This document shows, in pieces, positions 18,084-25,625 of a stretch of 64,000 bases of DNA. This DNA comes from Antarcticibacterium sp. 1MA-6-2. Lineage in GTDB: Bacteria; Bacteroidota; Bacteroidia; Flavobacteriales; Flavobacteriaceae. The stretch covers positions 2,542,001 through 2,606,000 of the forward strand of contig NZ_CP091036.1 in assembly GCF_021535135.1 (NCBI RefSeq), read 5' to 3'. Below the pieces are notes generated by a model. The model saw only the letters and a list, made by a program, of their open reading frames with translations, searched no databases and was not told the origin of the DNA. The number at the start of each line of letters is the position of its first letter. Position 1 is the stretch's first letter. Made by a program: the position numbers and the translations under genes.

Positions 18084-18962
18084 ATGAGCAAAAAGAATTA
18101 CGCCGGGATACCAGACAAGTATGCACGCATAGACGAGGCAAAAGTGGTATTGATTCCGGTTCCTTATGATGGAACCAGTTCCTGGCAAAAAGGTGCAGAT
18201 AAAGGTCCTGATGCTTTTCTAGAAGCTTCAGAGAATATGGAGCTTTACGATATCGAAACCCGCTCTGAGGTTTATAAAAAAGGTATCTACCTCGCCCCGG
18301 CAGTAACTGAAAATTCTTCTCCGGAAAAGATGGTGGAGGTGGTTCATAAGACTACCAAAAACTACATAAAACAGGAAAAGTTTGTAACTGTATTTGGTGG
18401 TGAACATTCTGTTTCTATAGGTACTATACGTGCTTTTAATGAATCTTTTGAAGATCTAACAGTTGTTCAAATTGATGCTCATGCTGATTTAAGGCCGGAA
18501 TATGAAGGTTCTAAATGCAACCACGCCTGCGCTATTTACGAAGCAAGTAAAACCACCAACCTCATTCAGGTAGGAATACGATCAATGGATGTTTCTGAAG
18601 TTGATAATATGGATGAAAATCAGGTTTATTTTGCTCACAATTTGTATGAAGACTGGATGGATGACGCGATTGGCCAAATGACGCCCAATGTATTTATTAC
18701 TATAGATCTGGACGCGTTTGATCCTTCCATTATGCCATCTACAGGAACTCCGGAACCAGGAGGATTGTTCTGGTATGAAACCCTGGAATTCCTGAAATTA
18801 ATGTTCAAAAAGAAAAATGTAGTAGGATTTGACATTGTTGAACTTTGTCCAAATGAAAATGAAAGATCATCAGATTTTCTTGCTGCAAAACTGTACTATA
18901 AAATGTTGAGCTATAAGTTCAAATATTTAAATCATAATCCAGACGAAGACGAAGATGAGTAA
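18084..18962 (+). CDS. speB: Agmatinase (ureohydrolase)
   Basis: 292-residue binuclear-manganese ureohydrolase that splits agmatine to putrescine and urea. Metal ligands are all visible: GGEHSVSIG, DAHADLRPEYEG with NHACA, and ITIDLDAFDPSIMPSTGTPEPGG. An acidic tail (DEDEDE) closes the protein. It sits 69 bp after speA and overlaps the next start by 8 bp, so the two downstream genes are coupled. Confidence 0.94.
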   Translation: MSKKNYAGIPDKYARIDEAKVVLIPVPYDGTSSWQKGADKGPDAFLEASENMELYDIETRSEVYKKGIYLAPAVTENSSPEKMVEVVHKTTKNYIKQEKFVTVFGGEHSVSIGTIRAFNESFEDLTVVQIDAHADLRPEYEGSKCNHACAIYEASKTTNLIQVGIRSMDVSEVDNMDENQVYFAHNLYEDWMDDAIGQMTPNVFITIDLDAFDPSIMPSTGTPEPGGLFWYETLEFLKLMFKKKNVVGFDIVELCPNENERSSDFLAAKLYYKMLSYKFKYLNHNPDEDEDE

Positions 18963-19926
18963 AGGAGAAATTTCCAATTTTTTAGAAAAATATTATAAAC
19001 ACTTTAATGCCGCTGCTCTTGTAGATGCAGCCAAAGGTTACGAAAAACAATTGCAGGACGGTAACAAAATGCTGGTTACCCTTGCAGGCGCGATGAGTAC
19101 TGCAGAGATAGGAAAGATCTTTGCCGAAATGATCCGTCAGGACAAGGTACAATTCATTTCCTGTACAGGTGCAAACCTTGAGGAGGACGTAATGAACCTG
19201 GTGGCGCACACCCACTACGAAAGATTACCACATTACCGTGACCTTACGGCGCAGGATGAGTGGGATCTTCTGGAAAGAGGACTAAACCGGGTAACCGATA
19301 CTGCTATTCCCGAAGAAGAGGCCTTTAGAAGGATTCAAAAGCACATCGTGAAGATTTGGAAAGATGCTGAAGCTAAAGGTGAAAGATACTTTCCACACGA
19401 ATTCATGTACAAACTCCTACTCTCCGGGGTTATGGAGGAGCACTATGAAATCGATCTAAAGGATTCCTGGGTTTATGCTGCAGCCGAAAAGAACTTACCT
19501 ATTGTAGTTCCCGGTTGGGAAGACAGTACTATGGGAAATATTTTTGCTTCCTATGTAATGAAAGGAGAATTAAAAGCCAGCACAATGAAATCTGGAATTG
19601 AATATATGGGATATCTGGCGGACTGGTATACCAAAAATTCTGATACCGGAGTAGGTTTCTTCCAGATTGGTGGAGGAATTGCAGGAGATTTCCCCATATG
19701 CGTGGTGCCAATGCTCTACCAGGATATGGAAATGACTGATACTCCTTTCTGGAGTTATTTCTGTCAGATTTCAGATTCCACTACAAGTTATGGTTCTTAT
19801 TCAGGAGCTGTTCCAAATGAAAAGATCACCTGGGGCAAGCTAGATAAGGATACCCCGAAATTCGTAATAGAAAGTGATGCTACTATTGTTGCGCCACTAA
19901 TATTTGCTTACCTCCTTGATATGTAA
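18955..19926 (+). CDS. Deoxyhypusine synthase-like protein (possible homospermidine synthase)
   Basis: 323 residues. NAD-dependent deoxyhypusine-synthase fold: LVTLAGAMSTAEIG near the N-terminus, FISCTGANLEEDV, VPGWEDSTMGN, FQIGGGIAGDFP and a C-terminal TWGKLDKDTPKFVIESDAT. The lysine in WGK aligns with the one that carries the aminobutyl intermediate in eukaryotic enzymes. Bacteria lack eIF5A, so a polyamine acceptor is more likely; linkage to speA-speB, which make putrescine, suggests homospermidine synthesis. That role is inference. Confidence 0.88.
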   Translation: MSKGEISNFLEKYYKHFNAAALVDAAKGYEKQLQDGNKMLVTLAGAMSTAEIGKIFAEMIRQDKVQFISCTGANLEEDVMNLVAHTHYERLPHYRDLTAQDEWDLLERGLNRVTDTAIPEEEAFRRIQKHIVKIWKDAEAKGERYFPHEFMYKLLLSGVMEEHYEIDLKDSWVYAAAEKNLPIVVPGWEDSTMGNIFASYVMKGELKASTMKSGIEYMGYLADWYTKNSDTGVGFFQIGGGIAGDFPICVVPMLYQDMEMTDTPFWSYFCQISDSTTSYGSYSGAVPNEKITWGKLDKDTPKFVIESDATIVAPLIFAYLLDM

Positions 19927-19943
19927 TTTGAAAAAACATTCTA

Positions 19944-19976
19944 AAAAAAGGGCTGCAACAACAACAGCCCTTTTTA
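19944..19976 (+). terminator. Intrinsic terminator after the polyamine operon
   Basis: AAAGGGCTG and CAGCCCTTT arms flank a short A/C-rich loop, followed by a T run. It lies about 20 bp after the deoxyhypusine-synthase-like stop codon. Confidence 0.85.
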
Positions 19977-20022
19977 ATTTTCCTAATTTTGCTCACTACA
20001 AAGGACTACCAAATTACATTTC

Positions 20023-20661
20023 ATGAGCAATTGGCTTATTTATAGCATAGGGTTTTTTGCCCAGTTTTTTTTTGCAGCCAGATTAATTACCCAATGGATC
20101 CTTTCAGAAAAAGCAAAGAAAGTTGAAACTCCCACTGCATTCTGGAAATTCAGCTTACTAGCGGCAATCCTCATGTTTGTTTATGGTTATTTAAGACAGG
20201 ATCTTGCAATCATGCTCGGCCAGGTTTTTATTTACACCGTCTATATTAGAAATTTACAGCTACAGGACCAATGGTCAGGTTCCAATAGGTTGTTGCGGGT
20301 CATATATATAGGCGCTCCTCTGGTTATTGCCTCCTACCTTATTTTTATTTCAGAAGTACGCCTGAGTCAGCTAATTAACCAGGAAACTATTTCGCCTTTT
20401 TTGCTGGTATTTGGTATTATTGGTCAGGTTATATTTAATGGAAGATTCTTTTATCAGTGGATTTATTCAGAAAAAAATAAAGCCTCTTCCCTCCCTCGTG
20501 GATTCTGGATAATCAGTCTTATTGGGGCGAGCCTCATTCTTACTTACGGCATTCTACGGAAGGACCCGGTTTTGATCGCATCCCACTGCTTTGGAGGATT
20601 TGTCTATTTCCGAAATTTGTATTTGCTAAAGAATGAAGACACTATGGAAAGTGTAAGTTAA
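20023..20661 (+). CDS. Lipid A biosynthesis N-terminal (LpxB-N) domain membrane protein
   Basis: 212 residues containing two copies of the small LAB_N module. Each copy has paired helices and the motif F-x-R-x-x-x-Q-W: FFAARLITQWILSEKAKK near residue 16 and FNGRFFYQWIYSEKNKAS near residue 140. In other bacteria this domain is fused to or sits beside lipid-A or dolichyl-phosphate-mannose type glycosyltransferases. Here it is convergent with a mannosyltransferase-like gene, overlapping it by 4 bp. Exact role unknown. Confidence 0.85.
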   Translation: MSNWLIYSIGFFAQFFFAARLITQWILSEKAKKVETPTAFWKFSLLAAILMFVYGYLRQDLAIMLGQVFIYTVYIRNLQLQDQWSGSNRLLRVIYIGAPLVIASYLIFISEVRLSQLINQETISPFLLVFGIIGQVIFNGRFFYQWIYSEKNKASSLPRGFWIISLIGASLILTYGILRKDPVLIASHCFGGFVYFRNLYLLKNEDTMESVS

Positions 20662-22030
20662 TCCACCGCACTTAAAGTTGCTCTTCGATTTTCCTGATAA
20701 ACTTCTGATATAAAATATCCTATTACGACAATATATTCCAGTGCTACCAGCCAGAGGTTTTCCCGGTACCCGGGGTTGGAATAAGCATAATAGCTCAAAA
20801 CAACTAGTAAGGACCACACCATAACAAATTTGAAACGGGTAAAGATACTTAGCAGCAAGGGTGTGGCAACATACCAGGGATGAACGGTGGTTGAGAGAAA
20901 AAAGTAAATACTAACGCCAAACAGCAACGTGCTTAAAAGCTGTTGTTTAGAAGAATTTTTTCTGAAGAAGGATAGACCCAGCAGAATAACCACAACCAAT
21001 ACAAGCAGTACTTTTCCTAGCGTTCCTATCGTATTATATCCTTTTAGCTCAAAACCAATCCACCTCAGCACGTAATAAAAACTTGCATTGAACTCAAATT
21101 GCTGAAACCATAACCCAATACTGGAGCTAAAATTTGACAGGAATTCTGCAGATAAAAAAGGTATAAAACCTGCTATAACAACTCCAATTATAAGTAGGTA
21201 ATACAATATTAATTTTTTCACCCCTAAGTTATTTTCTGTTTTATTTCTTCGGAAGAAATAGCCAAAAAACAACGGTAGAAGCATTATCGGAAGCAATTTT
21301 ACTAAAACTGAAAGTGCAAATGCCATCGCACTTAGGAGCCACTTATAAGTGAAAAGCAAATAAAAAGACATCACAAGGAAGAACAGCATAATTCCCTCAA
21401 AATGTAAATTTCCGGTTAGTTCAATTATCACAAAGGGATTAAGAATAAACCAAAAGATCCTGTGTACAACAGCTGCATCTTTTCAAGGATCTTTTTTCCG
21501 AAGTATAAAATTCCAAAATCGGCAGCAATAATGACGACCCTCATTACGATTATAGATCCTATTATGCTTTTGCCTCCAATGATTGCTGATAAAGCAAATA
21601 TTAGCTGATGAAGTGGCGGGTAATTGGTGTAATTCCCGGCATTGAGTTCTCCCATTCCTCGGTATAGTTCTTTCGCCTGTGAGACAGGTGCTTCTCCTGC
21701 GGTAATAAATTCTGCAGGGACTGAGAGAAAAGGATTAAAACCATTGAGCAACATTCTCCCGTCCCAAATGAACCTGTAGAAATCCTGCGAGAGATTGGGG
21801 ATGCTTCCAATGAAAATAAATCTGAAGATTAATGCCACTCCCGCAAGAAACCAGAAACTATTCTTCTTCAGCTGGATTAATTTCCAGCTCAAAAAGAACA
21901 ATCCGGCATAGAGAGAAACGAGTTTTAGAAAGTCGCCCCGATCAAGATCATAAGCAAAAGACCAATAAAAAAGAAACGCTGAAATAGTGAGTAATAGCGG
22001 TATCCTGTTCAACTGAAGAAATTTTTTCAT
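20658..22030 (-). CDS. Mannosyltransferase-like polytopic glycosyltransferase (frame broken at 21469-21473)
   Basis: About 458-residue multi-helix membrane protein of the GT87/DUF2029 mannosyltransferase type, using a lipid-linked sugar donor. The N-terminal half has the acidic first loop YDLDRGDF and the segment DFYRFIWDGRMLLNGFNPFL. The second half has IELTGNLHFEG and VKLLPIMLLPLFFGYF. The two halves join when GCTGT (coding strand) is read as GCCGGT, giving KMQPVVHRIFWFILNPFVII. No partner gene on the same strand is close enough to define a pathway. Confidence 0.82.
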
Positions 22031-22059
22031 TGAGCTATAGACCTTTTCCTGATACTACC

Positions 22060-23829
22060 TTAATCGACAATCTGCATTTTCTTCAGCAAAAATGAGGCAT
22101 TCATATTTTGACAGACTCCGTTCTTAAACCTGTAATCAAAGTTGAGTTCATCATTAATAATTTCAGCATCGAAATAGTAATTTTTAACCTGTGGCAATTC
22201 CTCAGCCACCTCACAGAGGCTAAGATCGTGCGTGGCAATTATTCCGGTTGACTGGGAGCCTACCAGCTTTTGGATAAATTTGCGGCTCCCTATAGCCTTG
22301 TCTGTACTGTTTGTACCTTTCAGGATCTCATCGAGAATGATAAAATATTTATCGGTTTTAATTTCGCCTACTATATACTGCAGGCGTTTAAGTTCAGAAA
22401 AGAAGTAGGATTCATCATCACTTAAAGAATCTGTGGTTCTCATACTGGTAATAAGCTTGATTGGGCTGTAATCACAGGAACTCGCACAAACAGGGAGGCC
22501 CATATTTGCCATTACTATTTGCAGGGAAACTGTACGTAAAAATGTGCTTTTTCCCGCCATATTGGCTCCGGTGATAATAAAGAAATTTTCCTTCTTTATT
22601 TCAAAATCATTCGCAATCCGCTTTTTGGGATCCAGCAAAGGGTGAGCAAGATCTTTAGCTTTTACCGTATGCACTTCGTGTACAAGTACAGGATAGGTGT
22701 AATCCTGATGGTTAAAAGCAAAATTCCCCAGGCTGTTATAAGCATCAAAGAATTCAATTACCTCAAACCAGTTCTCCACGTGATGCCTGTTCTTTACAAT
22801 CCATTTTTCCAGCCTGTAGGATTGCTGAAGATCCCACAGTAAAAATCCGTTGAGGAATACCCCTAGCAGAAAGTTATTTCGTTGCTCCAGGGAATCAATG
22901 GAACGGGAGAATTTCTTGAAAATTTTTGAAGCTTTCCCTTCAACTTCGGTAATAGGTCGTATTTTTTCAAGCAAAACTTCCGAAGAAAATTTGGTGTTCT
23001 CCAACAAGTCCAACAATTGATGGTATTGATGAAAAGTATCCTGCACTTTATTTACACTTTCAGAGAGAAGATTGACCTTTTTTATAAAAATACCTGTGAT
23101 CATCAACCCCACCAAGAACCAAAGAAAAAGTTGCATTCCTGTGACAAATCCAATTATATAACCCGTAATTACCAGCAGAGAAATTATGCTAAAAACGATT
23201 GGCACCCACTTCATCATTTGTGGAACGAAAGGTTTATAGGTAAGAAACCATCTTAGTACCTGGCGTGAGTTAGTTTCTGTTCTCACTAATTTTGCAACAG
23301 CAGTAAACTCCTGCCTCCACTTTCCCATTGAAGAGAGCTCTTTTATTGCCTCCTGCTTTTCAAGAATTTCGTCTATTGAATTTTCAGTTAACAAATCTGC
23401 CAACCTATCTGTTCCCTCCTTTAATGCTGTGCGGTTTAAATATTGAAAAAAAGAACCCTTCCCAAAAAGATCAATATCCTGACTGTAGGGATGCAGCGGA
23501 TCCTCATATTCCTTACCTGTTGGCAGATCGTGGAAGTCCCGGCCAAGAACCCTTAACTCCAGCTCATTTAATTTTACCAGTTCCTGGATCTTATCTCTCT
23601 CATACTTAAGGTCTGTATGACGGGAAACAAGGAACAGGAAAATTCCAATTCCCACAAAAGCAATAAGGGCAACTATTCTCGTTTCCCCAAAAAAATAATA
23701 AATTCCGTAAGCAACGAGAAGAAAAACCAGAAGCCGCAATGTGCTTGCAATATTGAGTTGCCTGTTCGCTTTTTGTAAATGTTGTTCCTGAAGATCTTTT
23801 TCAGAAGTATAAAAATTATTTGCTGTCAT
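22060..23829 (-). CDS. Membrane-anchored MutS-like ATPase
   Basis: 589 residues. Two membrane helices near the N-terminus (TLRLLVFLLVAYGIYYF; VALIAFVGIGIFLFLVS) and another pair near residues 210-250 precede a coiled lever region and a MutS-type ABC ATPase. Walker A is GANMAGKSTFLRTVSLQ; Walker B and signature are FIILDEILKGTNSTDKA. The N-terminal mismatch-recognition domain is absent, so this is the Bacteroidetes membrane MutS-related family rather than repair MutS. Function unknown. Confidence 0.88.
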   Translation of the reverse strand: MTANNFYTSEKDLQEQHLQKANRQLNIASTLRLLVFLLVAYGIYYFFGETRIVALIAFVGIGIFLFLVSRHTDLKYERDKIQELVKLNELELRVLGRDFHDLPTGKEYEDPLHPYSQDIDLFGKGSFFQYLNRTALKEGTDRLADLLTENSIDEILEKQEAIKELSSMGKWRQEFTAVAKLVRTETNSRQVLRWFLTYKPFVPQMMKWVPIVFSIISLLVITGYIIGFVTGMQLFLWFLVGLMITGIFIKKVNLLSESVNKVQDTFHQYHQLLDLLENTKFSSEVLLEKIRPITEVEGKASKIFKKFSRSIDSLEQRNNFLLGVFLNGFLLWDLQQSYRLEKWIVKNRHHVENWFEVIEFFDAYNSLGNFAFNHQDYTYPVLVHEVHTVKAKDLAHPLLDPKKRIANDFEIKKENFFIITGANMAGKSTFLRTVSLQIVMANMGLPVCASSCDYSPIKLITSMRTTDSLSDDESYFFSELKRLQYIVGEIKTDKYFIILDEILKGTNSTDKAIGSRKFIQKLVGSQSTGIIATHDLSLCEVAEELPQVKNYYFDAEIINDELNFDYRFKNGVCQNMNASFLLKKMQIVD

Positions 23830-23845
23830 TAATCGAATTCAAATA

Positions 23846-24205
23846 TTATAAGCTTTCAAGCTCCTCCCGAACCTTTTTCGGAAGTCCCTTTACCACCAAT
23901 CGATAAGAATGGTCTATAAGCTCAAAGATAAGCGAATTGGGTAAACTACCCTCCACGACCACTGTATTCCAATGCTTCTTGTTCATATGATAACCCGGCA
24001 GAATAGCCTCAGGATTTTCTGCCCGAAGATCTACAGCTTTCTCGGGATCACACTTGAGATTCACCCGCAACGGTACCTCATCAAGACCCGCACTTGCAAA
24101 CATTTTTCCCATGACTTTTAAAACTAAAGTATCAGGACCAAAAGGAAGTTCTTCGGTTACTCCTTTTTTCTCGAGGCAGTAGTTTCTGAAAATTTCTATG
24201 TTCAT
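23846..24205 (-). CDS. MmcQ/YjbR family protein
   Basis: 119 residues of the YjbR family, which has a CyaY-like fold and binds DNA in some members. Signature pieces are VTEELPFGPDTLVLKVMGKMFA, NLKCDPEKAVDLR and the late GYHMNKKHWNTV. Length is normal. The gene follows the same-strand toxin-antitoxin pair but is separate from it. Confidence 0.85.
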   Translation of the reverse strand: MNIEIFRNYCLEKKGVTEELPFGPDTLVLKVMGKMFASAGLDEVPLRVNLKCDPEKAVDLRAENPEAILPGYHMNKKHWNTVVVEGSLPNSLIFELIDHSYRLVVKGLPKKVREELESL

Positions 24206-24250
24206 ACGAAGGAATAAAACGGCAGGTTTTAAAGTATGGAAATTAGGTGT

Positions 24251-24562
24251 TTAATAATTTCTTTCAAGTTTATCAGGATTTTGTCTGGTGTCGAAAATAT
24301 CCAGAATTTCTACCTGATCCTTGGTCTGATTAATTACATAAATAATCTTATAATTACTTACTACGAGATAATGAAAATTTCGTTCCGAAATTAAAAGAAG
24401 TTTCTCTACCTGACCAATTCCCGGTTGGCTTTGCAACACCAAAGTATTTTGAATAATTTTATTAACCAACTTCCTTGCTAATGAAGTACCTGCTGCCTCA
24501 TTGTAATAGAGAAAAATTTTGCGGAGCTCATTTTTCGCAAAATTAGTCCATACAATTTTCAT
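24251..24562 (-). CDS. RelE/ParE superfamily toxin
   Basis: About 103 residues from MKIVWTNFAKNELRKIF. The ParE/RelE pattern is clear: an N-terminal strand, the helix FAKNELRKIFLYYNEAA, then IIQNTLVLQSQPGIGQVEK, RNFHYLVVSNYKIIYVI and a closing VEILDIFDTRQNPDKL with the R-x-x-P motif. The gene overlaps the preceding antitoxin by a few bases, as toxin-antitoxin pairs do. Gyrase poisoning versus ribosome-dependent RNA cleavage cannot be decided from sequence. Confidence 0.85.
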   Translation of the reverse strand: MKIVWTNFAKNELRKIFLYYNEAAGTSLARKLVNKIIQNTLVLQSQPGIGQVEKLLLISERNFHYLVVSNYKIIYVINQTKDQVEILDIFDTRQNPDKLERNY

Positions 24563-24798
24563 CTCCATTTCTCTATTTCCAGCAACAAATCATTAACCTC
24601 AGTAACCTGCCCGGCGTGTGAATCTTCAAGAGATTTTCCTATTCTCTCTCTTAGTTCTTCAATAGACATTGGTTTAAGTTCCTGGTTAATTTTCAACTTT
24701 TCCTTCAACAATAATTCTTCAAATCTGGAAATCGATTCTTCGCTTTCCAGCCTAAAGAATTCCTGAACAAAGGATATTTTTCGAGCTTTTAAGTCCAT
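24559..24798 (-). CDS. Antitoxin of the RelE/ParE pair
   Basis: About 79 residues from MDLKARKISFVQEFF. It is a predominantly helical, charged small protein (LESEESISRFEELLLKEKL...IEELRERIGKSLEDS) with no enzyme motif, of the size and position expected for a ParD-like or addiction-module antitoxin. It is placed before the toxin with overlapping ends. Sequence match to a named antitoxin family is not clear to me. Confidence 0.78.
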   Translation of the reverse strand: MDLKARKISFVQEFFRLESEESISRFEELLLKEKLKINQELKPMSIEELRERIGKSLEDSHAGQVTEVNDLLLEIEKWR

Positions 24799-24954
24799 TT
24801 TAATCAATTTTAATTAAATGTACGACTTCCTTTTAAGTTTGTTGACAATGTCTTCTGTAAAACAATTCGACTATTAAAATTGCATATCATAACAGAGGAA
24901 TGAATTGATATAAATCTTTGGTTTCTTTATAAGGCTGGATGAATTAGAGACTTT

Positions 24955-25566
24955 TTAATGCAGCTTCGGCTGATCCTTTACATCTGTAGTAAGAGCAGTG
25001 TAATCCAGCTTCCAGCCAATAGTCTCTACAATTTTTTCAATGAGCAGGATGGTTGTAAGAGCTTCATTCCTCGCTTTTTCAATGAGTCCGCTTTGTGGGA
25101 CCTTATCTACGATATGTTTCTTAGCATCCCGGTTAATATCAGTAAGATCTGAAGTTGTAAAAGGATTGGCCCAGCCTTCTCTCTTGTCGTAATATTTAAA
25201 ATCGGTTTCCACAGTAAGCAGTTCGGGCTGCGGGAAATTAGTCAGGATGATCTTTTTCGCTTCATTGTCACTTTCCATTCTGATTTTGCTAAGATCAAAA
25301 CCTATATGTGCTTTAGCATTAATAAGAACAATGGCCTTCTTCTTTCCCAGAATAAGGCTCATATACTTCTCCTTCAGATTTTCGTAATGGTAGATTTCAG
25401 AAAAATCTCCTTCTACAGTAATGAATTTACATACACTGCGGATCTTGTCCATCAGGATAACAGATTGCTCATCGGCACGTTCTTTACTGCGATACTTGTT
25501 AAACCTCGCAAATATGAAATATGCCACAATAGCCCCCGCGCCAAGACCAATAAAAAGTAACTCCAT
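24955..25566 (-). CDS. DUF4230 domain protein, membrane anchored
   Basis: 203 residues with one N-terminal membrane helix (LLFIGLGAGAIVAYFIFARF). A soluble domain follows: RSVCKFITVEGDFSEIYHY, KKAIVLINAKAHIGFDLSKI and the late KARNEALTTILLIEKIVETIGWKLDY. This arrangement is the DUF4230 family, of unknown function. It probably sits in the inner membrane with the domain outside. Confidence 0.85.
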   Translation of the reverse strand: MELLFIGLGAGAIVAYFIFARFNKYRSKERADEQSVILMDKIRSVCKFITVEGDFSEIYHYENLKEKYMSLILGKKKAIVLINAKAHIGFDLSKIRMESDNEAKKIILTNFPQPELLTVETDFKYYDKREGWANPFTTSDLTDINRDAKKHIVDKVPQSGLIEKARNEALTTILLIEKIVETIGWKLDYTALTTDVKDQPKLH

Positions 25567-25625
25567 ATATCAAATATAAAAAAAGCTTTAAAGGGCAGCT
25601 GCCTCTCCCGCTAATTTACTGCAAA

